Source: Rhizobium sp. Root708
GTDB taxonomy: Bacteria; Pseudomonadota; Alphaproteobacteria; Rhizobiales; Rhizobiaceae
Reading direction: 5' to 3'
DNA length: 64,000 nt
Assembly (NCBI RefSeq): GCF_001429725.1
Contig: NZ_LMHV01000034.1
Span: 187,534 to 251,533, forward strand
The notes below the pieces were generated by a model. It had not been told where the DNA came from and made no database searches. It saw only the letters and a program-made list of their open reading frames with translations. This document shows positions 44,155 to 53,205 of this stretch, piece by piece. Made by a program: the position numbers and the translations under genes. Every line of letters begins with the position of its first letter. Position 1 is the first letter of the stretch.

Positions 44155-47073
44155 TTACTTCGAGATCAGGCACGAACCGCCGGCTGCGCGATATTTTTCG
44201 CAGATCGCGGCCGCTTCGTCCTTGGAGCCGGCCGGGATACGCAAGCGATAGAACGTGCCCTTCCCTGCAATCTCGGCCTTCCGGACTTCATAGTTCCGGC
44301 CGTTCAGGACACCCGGGAACTTCTTCGACAGGCTCGCAAAGGTCTTCTTTGCCTCGGCTTCAGACGGAAGCGATGCAATCTGGACCCCATAACCACCGGC
44401 AACAGCCGCTGTCGGCTGCGGTGCTGCGGGCGGAACCGCGGCGACTTCCTTCGGCGCGGCTGGCGCTTCCGCAACCGGTGCCGGCGTTGCCGGTGCCTGA
44501 GCCACTGGAGCCTTCGCCGCTGGGCGACCGGCAGGAACGGGCGCCGTGTCCGACTTCGTGCTCGTTACCGTCCGTACCGGCGGCTCGACGCTTTCAGGCG
44601 TCGCGGCGGCTGCCTTGGCAAGAACATTCTCGGAGGTCTGCGCCGGAGACGGCTTTGCATTCTCGACCGGCGTGGAGCGAATATCGGCGGTAGCGACCTG
44701 ACCAGATGCCGGCACGGCACCTGCTGGATCTGTACCGGGTGTGATCTTCTGCGTCTGCACCGAGGTCGGCTTCGGCAGAGCTGCCTGAGCCGGCTCCGGC
44801 GCGGCCTCTTCGCGTGCCACCAGCGTGCCGTCGGGCTTGACGATCATGGTACGAACCTTGCGAGCGGAGACCGCAGGGTTCTGACCAGACTGGCCCGCGT
44901 CATCGTCAGCTGCCGTTTCCGCGGCATCGTGATTTGGCAGCAGGCGCGGATCCTGGGTATCACCAACAGGCGTTGCCATCGACGGCAGCGGCGTATCGCT
45001 GTCGTTGTCCTCAGGCATCGTTTCCGGCGTCAGCGTCCGCTGTACGACGTCCACAGGCTGCTCGTCGCTCGAGACCAGAGCCTTTTGCTTCGGCGCCTCG
45101 GCGGCTGCGCCACCAACGCTGTCGTAGACGGCCTTGTCCTGGTTAGGAACGGTCTTCCCGCCGGGGTTCTCGGGAACCACCTTGACCGGATCCTTGTCAG
45201 CCGTGATGACCCGCGGCTCGCCGGAGACGATTCCAAGGCCGCCATCGCGAGCCAGGAACGAATAGCCGGCATAGGCGGCACCGCCGAAGACTACGATAAC
45301 CGCTGCGGCGGCCAACATACGCTTCATCGACCGAGCGCGGTTCATATCCTCCGCATCGCTGGCGGACTGGATCTGAACCTCGGAGATGCTCTCGCGACGC
45401 TGCTGAACAGGCTCGTTCACGCTCCGGCGGAAGTCTTCCTCAAGCGCACGCTCAAACTCGTCAAACGTCTGCTGCTGAAGCGGCTGCTTCGAAGCGGCGG
45501 CTGCCGGAGCGGCGATCGGCGCACGCGTCCGCCAATCTTCGGCCATGGGCTTCGCAACGGTCTCCACCGCTTTGGCGGGCGTCAGCAGATTTGCGATTTC
45601 CGCATCGACGTCGAAATCGAAGTCCGATGTCGTAACGACTGGTTGGTGCTGCTCAACCGGCGGCAACGCCGGCACGTGCATCTCCTCCACAGTCTCGGGA
45701 TGGTATTCAGCATCCGAAATCATGGAAAGATCGAAAGGCAGCTCATCAGCGGCATCAGCGCCATAAGCAACGATCGGTGCGGCCACGGGCGCGGGCGCGG
45801 CAACCGGTGCCGGCGCGGCAACAACCTGCTCGCGGTAAACCGGCGCGGCCGTCTGCGCTACGGGCACAAACGCCATCGGTGCGGGAGCCGGACGCTGAGC
45901 AACGGCAGCGGGCGCCGCCGGCCGTGGCTCTTCGACTTCGCGAGCAACCGTCGGCTCAACGAAATCCAGGTCGGCAAGCTCGAGCTCGATGCCTTCGAGA
46001 TCAAGCTCGAAATCGTGCCCGGCAAACGGATCTTCCGCTTCAGCTTCCGTTCGTGCAGCGGGCTTCAGTTCCGGCGCGCGCTCAGGTATTGCCGCTACAG
46101 CGGCTGGCTCCGGAATGTGAATAGGCGAAGGCTCGGCCGCAGGTGCCGCAGCCTGGCGTTCCGGCACGGGATAGCTCGAAACGTCGGCGAGAAGATCGTC
46201 GATGTCGAAGGTGATATCGTCGAACTCGGGAGGCGCAGCTTCGGTCAAGGCAGCGTCGGCGTGAACCTCACCTTCCTTGGCTGCAGCGGCAAGATCGAAA
46301 GCCGAGTGATCGACCTCGATCGGCTCGATAGCAGCGACAACCTGTTCTTCTGGCTGAAACTCGACCTGCTCGTGGCGATCGATCTCGGCCGGGAAGCCTG
46401 CTGCGGCAACCGGGAATTCGGCAATAGGGAATTCTGCGACCGGCTCAACAGCGACGGCGACGGGCTCCATCACGGGGGCTGGCGTCGGGGCGACAACGGG
46501 GGCCACCGGCTGGTCGCGGCGTGCCGTATGAAAATTCGCAAGCGGCAAACGGATGCTGGCAGCCGACCACTGAGGCGCCTTCTGCGGCTGCACGGGGGCA
46601 GATGCCGGCGTTGCGCCGATCGACATCTCGAGTTCTTCGATCAGATCGCGAGCACCGTTCGAAACAGGCTCGACCGGACGAGGAACCGCCCAATCCGTAG
46701 AGGAAAGAAGCGGATGGACAGGTTGCGCCTCGACGGGCTGCGTGAACTCGACTTCCTGCTGAACATCCCATTGCGGGACAGACGGCTCTTCGTAAGCCGG
46801 CTCATCGATAGCAGCGACGGACTCTTCGAAAGCGGCGATCGGCTGCTCGATTGCTTCAGGCGAGTGTGGCGCATCGTAGCGTTCGAACTCGCGAAGCAGC
46901 TCGTCTTCAAGATTGAAAGCCGGCTCCTGACGAGGAACGTCAGGAACCGTGTTTGCGGCTACGCGAGGCTCAAAACCAACGATACGAGCGAGTTCCGCCA
47001 AGGGATCGTCGTCGGCAAAGAGATCCGTATTGTTACGCGCATCATACGCCCGCTGTTTGTCTGCCATACTCAT
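44155..47073 (-). CDS. Large SPOR-domain protein, single membrane span
   Basis: The protein has 972 residues, most of it an acidic, Pro/Ala/Glu-rich disordered cytoplasmic region (1-580). A basic RSMKR patch leads to one TM helix at about 583-606 (MLAAAAVIVVFGGAAYAGYSFLA). The periplasmic part is again low complexity up to about residue 890, where the SPOR domain begins (GYGVQIASLPSEAEAKKTFASLSKKFPGVLNGRNYEV...GKGTFYRLRIPAGSKDEAAAICEKYRAAGG). SPOR domains bind denuded glycan strands at the division septum, so it is likely a divisome protein. It lies 54 bp downstream of argS, on the same strand. Confidence 0.9.
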   Translation of the reverse strand: MSMADKQRAYDARNNTDLFADDDPLAELARIVGFEPRVAANTVPDVPRQEPAFNLEDELLREFERYDAPHSPEAIEQPIAAFEESVAAIDEPAYEEPSVPQWDVQQEVEFTQPVEAQPVHPLLSSTDWAVPRPVEPVSNGARDLIEELEMSIGATPASAPVQPQKAPQWSAASIRLPLANFHTARRDQPVAPVVAPTPAPVMEPVAVAVEPVAEFPIAEFPVAAAGFPAEIDRHEQVEFQPEEQVVAAIEPIEVDHSAFDLAAAAKEGEVHADAALTEAAPPEFDDITFDIDDLLADVSSYPVPERQAAAPAAEPSPIHIPEPAAVAAIPERAPELKPAARTEAEAEDPFAGHDFELDLEGIELELADLDFVEPTVAREVEEPRPAAPAAVAQRPAPAPMAFVPVAQTAAPVYREQVVAAPAPVAAPAPVAAPIVAYGADAADELPFDLSMISDAEYHPETVEEMHVPALPPVEQHQPVVTTSDFDFDVDAEIANLLTPAKAVETVAKPMAEDWRTRAPIAAPAAAASKQPLQQQTFDEFERALEEDFRRSVNEPVQQRRESISEVQIQSASDAEDMNRARSMKRMLAAAAVIVVFGGAAYAGYSFLARDGGLGIVSGEPRVITADKDPVKVVPENPGGKTVPNQDKAVYDSVGGAAAEAPKQKALVSSDEQPVDVVQRTLTPETMPEDNDSDTPLPSMATPVGDTQDPRLLPNHDAAETAADDDAGQSGQNPAVSARKVRTMIVKPDGTLVAREEAAPEPAQAALPKPTSVQTQKITPGTDPAGAVPASGQVATADIRSTPVENAKPSPAQTSENVLAKAAAATPESVEPPVRTVTSTKSDTAPVPAGRPAAKAPVAQAPATPAPVAEAPAAPKEVAAVPPAAPQPTAAVAGGYGVQIASLPSEAEAKKTFASLSKKFPGVLNGRNYEVRKAEIAGKGTFYRLRIPAGSKDEAAAICEKYRAAGGSCLISK

Positions 47074-47127
47074 CCCACTCGCAAATGCAAAGGTTTAGTG
47101 CCAGCGTAATGTGGGTAAATGGTGACG

Positions 47128-48885
47128 CTACCGCATCTCTTCCGGCGCAGCAGTCCCTGCAATAGCAAGTCCCGACTTCAAAACCGACGCAACGGCGTAC
47201 ACCAGCCCTAGTCTGGCTATACTCGATTCTCGGCTCTTATCGTTAATAAATCGTAAGTCTACTTGATCCTTGCCTTTATTCCAATGCGCATGGAAAGCAC
47301 TGGCGAGATCATAGAGGTAGAATACAACGCGATGCGGCTCCTGCGACTGGGCCGCGGCTTCGACCAGTCTCGGGAACTCCGCGACCTTCGCAACCAGCTG
47401 TAATTCCGCGGAATCCTTAATTCCTGCGACGGCCTGAGCAAGCACCGACGGAGACACGTCGAGGTCAGGAAACGCCTCCTTTGCCTGCCGGAAGACCGAC
47501 ATGCAACGAGCATGCGCATACTGCACGTAGAAGACCGGATTATCCTTGGACTGCTCCGTTACTTTCGCAAAATCGAAGTCCAACGGCTCCGAACTCTTGC
47601 GATAGAGCATCATGAAACGCACCGAATCGCGTCCCACTTCCTCAACGACGTCACGCAGCGTGACGAAGTCGCCGGAACGCTTCGACATCTTTACCGGCTC
47701 ACCGTCGCGGAACAGCTTGACTAGCTGGCAAAGCAGAACCGTCAGCTTGGCCTTACCTTCGGAGACACCGCGTGCGACGGCCTCGAGCCGCTTCACATAG
47801 CCGCCGTGGTCCGCTCCGAGCACATAGATCATCTCGTTGAAGCCGCGGTCGAACTTGTTCTTGAAGTAGGCAACGTCAGCCGCGAAATAGGTGTAGGAAC
47901 CGTCAGACTTGATCAGCGGGCGATCCATGTCGTCGCCAACCTCGGTCGAACGGAACAAGGTCTGCTCGCGATCTTCCCAATCTTCCGGCAACTGCCCCTT
48001 CGGCGGCGGCAAGGTTCCCTTGTAGACATGCCCCTTGAAGGTCAGGTCGTTGATTGCGGTCCGGATCGCCGCCGCGCCATTGGCATGCAGCGTGCGCTCG
48101 GAGAAGAACACGTCGTGATGAACGTTGAGAGCGGCAAGATCCTCGCGGATCATGACCATCATGGCGTCGATGGTGCGATCCTTGACGATCGGCATCCACT
48201 CTTCTTCCGGCATGTTGTGCAACCTGACGCCGTAGTCGCTGGCCAGTGACTCGCCGACAGGGACGAGATAGTCGCCGGGATAAAGGCCAGATGGAATCTC
48301 ACCGATCTTTTCGCCAAGCGCTTCGCGGTAACGCAAGAATACGGACCGCGCCAGGACGTCGATCTGCGAGCCGGCATCGTTGATGTAGTATTCCTTGACG
48401 ACGTCGAAGCCGGCAAAGGTCAGAAGATTTGCCAGCGCGTCGCCGACAACGGCGCCGCGGCAATGGCCGACGTGCATCGGACCTGTCGGGTTTGCGGATA
48501 CATATTCCACGTTGACGCGGCTACCGGTCCCGAGGGACGACCGGCCGTAGTCCGTGCCGGCCTCGATCATCGAGGCAAGCAGGCGCTGCCAATATCCGAC
48601 TGAGAGCTTCAGGTTGATGAAGCCTGGTCCCGCGACCGAGACTTCGGCGATGTCAGCATCTTCCTTCAGCTTGGCCGTGATGATTTCCGCCAATGCACGC
48701 GGGTTCGTGCCGAGCGGCTTGGCAAGCACCATGGCGGCGTTCGTCGCAACTTCACCGTGGCTCGCGTCGCGTGGAGGCTCGATCGCAATGCGCCCGAAGT
48801 CCAGCTCGGATCGCTTTTCCTTGACCAGATCGATCTGTTCAAGGGCGGTTTTAATCCTGGCTTCGAAATCGGTAAAAAGGTTCAT
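47128..48885 (-). CDS. argS: Arginyl-tRNA synthetase
   Basis: This class I synthetase has 585 residues from the ATG at 48885; the upstream frame (to 48993) is not conserved-looking. The HIGH-like motif is ANPTGPMHVGH (HVGH at 138-141). The KMSKR-like motif is VKMSKRSGDFVTLRDV, unusually complete since many ArgRS lack it. The C-terminal anticodon-binding helices (SAFHAHWNKG, LGLVYAVASVLKSGLAI) are present. dgt lies 64 bp upstream and the SPOR gene 54 bp downstream. Confidence 0.96.
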   Translation of the reverse strand: MNLFTDFEARIKTALEQIDLVKEKRSELDFGRIAIEPPRDASHGEVATNAAMVLAKPLGTNPRALAEIITAKLKEDADIAEVSVAGPGFINLKLSVGYWQRLLASMIEAGTDYGRSSLGTGSRVNVEYVSANPTGPMHVGHCRGAVVGDALANLLTFAGFDVVKEYYINDAGSQIDVLARSVFLRYREALGEKIGEIPSGLYPGDYLVPVGESLASDYGVRLHNMPEEEWMPIVKDRTIDAMMVMIREDLAALNVHHDVFFSERTLHANGAAAIRTAINDLTFKGHVYKGTLPPPKGQLPEDWEDREQTLFRSTEVGDDMDRPLIKSDGSYTYFAADVAYFKNKFDRGFNEMIYVLGADHGGYVKRLEAVARGVSEGKAKLTVLLCQLVKLFRDGEPVKMSKRSGDFVTLRDVVEEVGRDSVRFMMLYRKSSEPLDFDFAKVTEQSKDNPVFYVQYAHARCMSVFRQAKEAFPDLDVSPSVLAQAVAGIKDSAELQLVAKVAEFPRLVEAAAQSQEPHRVVFYLYDLASAFHAHWNKGKDQVDLRFINDKSRESSIARLGLVYAVASVLKSGLAIAGTAAPEEMR

Positions 48886-48949
48886 TGCACTCTTCCATGC
48901 ATAGGCTGTGCCAACAGGCATTCGCTCGGTCTTTCCGGGCGACCGCTGC

Positions 48950-50167
48950 CTATCGCAAATCCGGAGTGCGGTCAAACAATCGCCTGTGGGCACTGATGGC
49001 GTAGGTATCCGTCATCCCGGCAAGATAATCGCCAACGTGCCTCGCCTTTGCGGCTTCCGCAAGACCGGCGATATGATCGACCCAATAGTGGCTCTGCATC
49101 TCCTTCGGGTTCGCCATATAGGCTCCGAAGAGATCCGTTACGATCTGCGCCGCACCGGCGCGAATGCGCATGATCTCGGGGTGGCGATAGATCCGCTTGA
49201 ACAGCATTGCCTTGATCTGCCTGTCGGTTTCAGCCATTGCCTCGGAGAAGGTAGCGATCACCCGATCCGCCTGGCGGATGTCATCGGCGCTGCCGGGCTT
49301 CAGGAGAGAAAGGCGCTCCTGGGCAACGGAGATGACGTCCTCGACCATGCGCGTTATCTGCCGGCGCATGATCTCGTGGGTGAAGCGGCTCGGCTCCAGA
49401 TTGCGATAGCGCGCCCTCACCTCGGCCATCAGTCCGGCAAGAAACGGGATCTCTTCCAGCATGTCGAATGTCAGGTAGCCCGAGCGGAGCCCATCGTCGA
49501 TATCGTGAGTGTTGTAGGCAATGTCATCGGCGATTGCCGCAGTCTGTGCCTCCAGGCTCGCAAAGGTGGCAAGCTCGAGGTCGTGTATTTCGCAGTAATC
49601 GAGGATTGGTTGCGGAACGGGGCCGCGCGTGCCCGCCCCTTCCTTGGTCAACAGCGGACCATTGTGCTTCACGAGACCTTCCAGGCTTTCCCACGTCAGA
49701 TTGATGCCATCGAAGTCGGCGTAGCGGCGCTCCAGCTTGGTCACGATGCGCAGCGACTGTGCATTGTGATCGAAGCCGCCATAAGGCAGCAGAGCCTCGT
49801 GAAGGGCGTCCTCGCCAGTGTGACCGAACGGCGTGTGACCGAAATCATGAACCAGCGCCACCCCTTCGGCGAGATCCTCGTCGAGCTTCAGCGCCCGCGC
49901 CAGGGCACGGGCGATCTGCGCGACCTCGATCGTATGCGTCAGGCGCGTCCGGTAATGGTCACCGTCCTGCGCGATGAAGACCTGCGTCTTGTGCTTGAGG
50001 CGGCGAAAGGCCGTGGTGTGGACGATGCGGTCGCGGTCGCGCTGAAAATCAGAGCGTGTCGGGCTGGAGTTCTCCGGATAGAGCCGTCCGCGGCTCTTCC
50101 AGGGATCCGCCGCAAAGATCGCTCTCTCGCTGTTGCCGAAACCTAAGGCACCTCTGTCAATCGTCAT
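48950..50167 (-). CDS. dgt: Deoxyguanosinetriphosphate triphosphohydrolase-like protein
   Basis: This is an HD-domain dNTPase of 405 residues. The metal site consists of HTIEVAQIARALAR (first His), then HDFGHTPFGHTGE (HD pair and downstream His), and a distal YNTHDIDDGL Asp. NSPTRSDFQRDRDRIVHT is the conserved N-terminal motif. The enzyme removes triphosphate from dGTP or other dNTPs and helps balance nucleotide pools. It is divergent from erpA with about 220 bp between, and argS follows. Confidence 0.94.
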   Translation of the reverse strand: MTIDRGALGFGNSERAIFAADPWKSRGRLYPENSSPTRSDFQRDRDRIVHTTAFRRLKHKTQVFIAQDGDHYRTRLTHTIEVAQIARALARALKLDEDLAEGVALVHDFGHTPFGHTGEDALHEALLPYGGFDHNAQSLRIVTKLERRYADFDGINLTWESLEGLVKHNGPLLTKEGAGTRGPVPQPILDYCEIHDLELATFASLEAQTAAIADDIAYNTHDIDDGLRSGYLTFDMLEEIPFLAGLMAEVRARYRNLEPSRFTHEIMRRQITRMVEDVISVAQERLSLLKPGSADDIRQADRVIATFSEAMAETDRQIKAMLFKRIYRHPEIMRIRAGAAQIVTDLFGAYMANPKEMQSHYWVDHIAGLAEAAKARHVGDYLAGMTDTYAISAHRRLFDRTPDLR

Positions 50168-50386
50168 TCTACACCATGAATTGCAGCCATGCGGCGCCTG
50201 CCCATTGACGCCGCTTTCCGCTCTTCATACCTATAGAGAGCGTAAACGGCAAAGCAGCCCTTTCGAAGCTGCATATCAACGGATGGCCGTTCAGCAACGC
50301 TGGACATAAAATCTTTTGAAATCAGCATTTTACGCAGACGGCTATCAAGCCATTCTCTCCGGATCTTGACCCCGGCAGGAGCTGAC

Positions 50387-50719
50387 ATGACAGATACAAG
50401 TGTAACCCTTTCGGACGCCGCAGCAAAGCGAATCGCGGCAATCGTCGGTACGGAACCAGGCAAGAATGCGCTGCGTGTTTCGGTCGAAGGCGGTGGCTGT
50501 TCGGGTTTTTCCTACAAGTTCGACCTCACTGGCGACGCCACCGACGACGACGTCATCGTTGAAAAGAACGATGCCAAGGTGCTGATAGACAGCATGTCGC
50601 TGGTCTACATGGCCGGCTCGGAAATCGACTTCGTCGACAATCTGCTTGGACAGTCCTTCCAGATCAAAAATCCGAACGCCGTCGCAAGCTGCGGCTGCGG
50701 CACGAGCTTCTCGATCTGA
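50387..50719 (+). CDS. erpA: Iron-sulfur cluster insertion protein ErpA
   Basis: This A-type carrier has 110 residues from an ATG at 50387 preceded by AGGAG. The three cluster ligands are Cys38 (GGGCSGF) and Cys102/Cys104 (SCGCGTSF). The short size and the SVTLSDAAAKRIAAIV start match ErpA rather than SufA. It hands 4Fe-4S clusters to respiratory and biosynthetic enzymes, including isoprenoid enzymes, in the cytoplasm. It is 117 bp upstream of xthA and may be co-transcribed with it. Confidence 0.95.
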   Translation: MTDTSVTLSDAAAKRIAAIVGTEPGKNALRVSVEGGGCSGFSYKFDLTGDATDDDVIVEKNDAKVLIDSMSLVYMAGSEIDFVDNLLGQSFQIKNPNAVASCGCGTSFSI

Positions 50720-50835
50720 TTTCCTTTCTCCGATGTGCATTGAGCGGACAAGGATTGTCTTTGCCCGCCCTGGAGGCTTGTCGCTGACGTGCCTCGCGCG
50801 CTAGAAGGTCAGCATTGCAGCGGAGCGGATTGCCC

Positions 50836-51627
50836 ATGAAAATTGCGACCTGGAACATCAATGGCGTCAAGGCGCGCATCGACAATCTGACGCAATGGTT
50901 GAAGGATTCCGATCCCGACATCGCCTGCCTGCAGGAAATCAAGACGGTCGACGAGGGATTTCCGCGGCTCGAAATCGAATCCATGGGCTATCATGTCGAG
51001 ACGCACGGCCAGAAAGGCTTCAACGGCGTCGCTATCCTTTCGAAATCGAAGCCGGACGAGGTTACCCGCGGACTGCCGGGCGATCCGCTGGACGAACAGT
51101 CACGCTTCCTCGAAGCCGTATTCTCGCTGCCCGGCAACCGCGTTGCCCGGATCTGCTGCCTCTATCTGCCGAACGGCAATCCGATCGGCACGGAAAAGTA
51201 CAGCTACAAGCTGGCGTGGATGGAACGGCTGCAGAAGTTTGCCGCACAGCGGCTCAGCTATGAAGAAGTCCTCATTCTGGCCGGCGACTACAATGTCATC
51301 CCCGAGCCGCACGATTGCTTCGACCCCAGAGTGTGGGAGAACGACGCACTGTTTTTGCCGCAGACGCGCGAAGCGTTCCGTCGATTTGAAGGGCTGGGTT
51401 TGACGGACGCGATCCGGGCGACGACCGATGCCGCGCCGCTCTATTCGTTCTGGGATTATCAGGCCGGCGCCTGGCAGAAGAACAATGGCATTCGGATCGA
51501 TCATCTGATGCTGTCGCCTGAAGCAGCGGACCGCATGACATCAGCCGGCATTGAAAAGCATGTTCGCGCTTGGGAGAAGCCATCAGACCACGTGCCTGTC
51601 GTGGCCTATTTCGACTTTGCTGCCTGA
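50836..51627 (+). CDS. xthA: Exodeoxyribonuclease III (AP endonuclease)
   Basis: It repairs abasic sites and removes blocked 3' ends. The product has 263 residues from an ATG at 50836. The catalytic set of the Exo III/EEP fold is complete: NINGVKARIDNL (Asn), CLQEIKT (metal Glu), GDYNVIPEPHD (Asp/Asn), and the end RIDHLMLS...SDHVPVVAYF with the catalytic Asp-His pair. It follows erpA on the same strand and converges with exoR (54 bp between stops). Confidence 0.96.
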   Translation: MKIATWNINGVKARIDNLTQWLKDSDPDIACLQEIKTVDEGFPRLEIESMGYHVETHGQKGFNGVAILSKSKPDEVTRGLPGDPLDEQSRFLEAVFSLPGNRVARICCLYLPNGNPIGTEKYSYKLAWMERLQKFAAQRLSYEEVLILAGDYNVIPEPHDCFDPRVWENDALFLPQTREAFRRFEGLGLTDAIRATTDAAPLYSFWDYQAGAWQKNNGIRIDHLMLSPEAADRMTSAGIEKHVRAWEKPSDHVPVVAYFDFAA

Positions 51628-51681
51628 CTGGTGCGGGACCGACCAGCTCGGTGTGCCGAGGACAGGCGGTTCTAGGCAGGA

Positions 51682-52485
51682 TTAGTCCGTGTTGGTCGTC
51701 GCGATCTTATGCGACAGCGAGATCGCCGTGCGGCGATCGTTTTCACTTGCCACCGAGAATGCCTGCTCCTGCAGGGATTCCATCCAGTTGCAATCCTTCG
51801 GCTTGCAGCGATCGAGCGCTGCCGTCATCAGGGCCAGGCCATTGGCAGTCTGGCCTTCCTGGAACAGGATGTTGCCGAAGACGGCCATGGCACCCGGGTG
51901 ACCGCTCTTGCGGGCCTGGTTGAGCCATTTCTTTGCCTGCTGCGAACTGGTGCTGCCGCCCTCGCCCGAAAGCATCATCTGAGCGAGCTGGAACTGCGCT
52001 TCGGGCACACCGAAGGTGGATGCGACCTGGAAGTAGAGTTGGCGTGCCTGCGAGAGGTCCGTCTTGATCGGGCTGCCGGGAATGCCGTGCTTGTAGTAAT
52101 TGGCAAGCGACAGGAGCGCATTGACGAAGAAACCAGTATCCTCGGAGCCCGGCTCCACACCCTGCTGTGCTATTTCGCTGTAGATCTTGAAGGCTTCGAA
52201 ATCGTTCTGGGTGACGCCATCGCCATCGGCATACATGTTGGCGAGTGCCCAACGCGAACCGGTGTGGCCCTTTTCCGCGGCGTACTTGTAAGCTTCGACG
52301 GCTTCTTCCTTCTGGCCATTCTTGTAAGCCTTGAAGCCGAACTTGAAGAGATCGAAAGGACCGGACTCCTTCGAGACACCCGACTTTATGTCGAATGCGT
52401 TAGCCGGACATGCCATCGCCGCACAACAAGCGAGGGAAAGTCCTACGAGCATCGCTCTGAAAGGTCTGAACTCGGACGTCAGCAT
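51682..52485 (-). CDS. exoR: ExoR, periplasmic Sel1-repeat regulator of exopolysaccharide
   Basis: It negatively controls the ExoS-ChvI two-component system by binding ExoS in the periplasm, and so controls succinoglycan, motility and symbiosis genes in rhizobia and Agrobacterium. The 267 residues carry a signal peptide with a cleavage site after ANA (about residue 30) and a series of Sel1-like helices (FKFGFKAYKNGQKEEAVEAYKYAAEKGHTGSRWALANMYADG...). The ATG at 52485 begins the signal peptide; the longer upstream frame does not look coding. The length matches S. meliloti ExoR (about 268). The 676 bp upstream up to the FadL terminator are gene-free and should hold its promoter. Confidence 0.95.
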   Translation of the reverse strand: MLTSEFRPFRAMLVGLSLACCAAMACPANAFDIKSGVSKESGPFDLFKFGFKAYKNGQKEEAVEAYKYAAEKGHTGSRWALANMYADGDGVTQNDFEAFKIYSEIAQQGVEPGSEDTGFFVNALLSLANYYKHGIPGSPIKTDLSQARQLYFQVASTFGVPEAQFQLAQMMLSGEGGSTSSQQAKKWLNQARKSGHPGAMAVFGNILFQEGQTANGLALMTAALDRCKPKDCNWMESLQEQAFSVASENDRRTAISLSHKIATTNTD

Positions 52486-53161
52486 TTCACTCGGTTTCTT
52501 TCGTTTCCCTTGCGCTGAGCGGCCGACATTCGATGCCGCCGCCCAACGGGCGCAAATGCTTCGGCGAGCGATCCCGCGGTGAGCTCTAAAACTCCCTTGC
52601 CCGCGTCGCATCCAGCCATCCGCCCACATTTCAGGGCGGTCATGCCTTGCACATCGACCTCAGCTGCCCGATCAGCGGCGCCGCTTGCCATCGATGGCAC
52701 AAACCTCATTTTTGCGACGCCTGCGAGAGGCCTTTCGCTATCCAAGCATAGGTAGTCACTAATTGTGACCAAACCTGAGCCGGCGTTACCAGATGCCGTT
52801 TCCGGCGCCCGCGACGCGCAAAGCAGAGAGGGAAAAGAACGGTTGTGGAGTGCTGAACCTGGGCGAAGTCTTCCGGCTGAATCGGCATGTAGCAAAGGCA
52901 AAGAGGTCCTCGCAGCGTCGCCGCTGTCACCCTTTCCGCCACGCCTGCCTGCACTCAATGAAAAACGACCCATATTACTCTTTACGCGCACCCTACGCCT
53001 GTCATTCCCTCGCCCGACTTTACCGCTGCGCTTCGTTTGTGGCGGGAAATGGACAATTTGCCGTGAACCGTATCTTACGCGAATGGCGGTAAAAAACTGT
53101 TGCTGAATCGTCACAAAACGACACGCCGGGCCAGCATACTTAACGGTCTGTACATAACGAA
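52486..53161. other. Long gene-free region upstream of exoR
   Basis: These 676 bp lie between the exoR start and the FadL terminator. Two opposing frames (52765-53106 plus, 52479-53114 minus) are open, but neither starts with a good ribosome site nor gives a recognisable protein. The region probably holds the exoR promoter and control sites; no ChvI box could be identified by eye. Confidence 0.45.
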
Positions 53162-53184
53162 AAGCCCGGCTCTAGGCCGGGCTT
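53162..53184 (-). terminator. Intrinsic terminator of the FadL-type gene
   Basis: A 9-bp stem (aagcccggc / gccgggctt) with a 5-nt loop is followed on the minus strand by TTTTCGTT. It lies 21 bp past the stop codon. Confidence 0.88.
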
Positions 53185-53205
53185 CTAATACTGATCTTCT
53201 GATGA

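Noticed and set aside
44929..47109. A 726-codon plus-strand frame opposite the SPOR gene
   Set aside because: Arg/Leu-rich shadow of a low-complexity gene, with no ribosome site or domain.
48908..50146. A 412-codon plus-strand frame opposite dgt
   Set aside because: It overlaps dgt almost completely; dgt has an intact HD metal site, while this frame has no recognisable protein.
52479..53114. Opposing open frames in the exoR leader (minus 52479-53114, plus 52765-53106)
   Set aside because: Neither has a convincing start, ribosome site or conserved-looking sequence; Arg/Ser/Pro-rich composition is typical of random high-GC frames.
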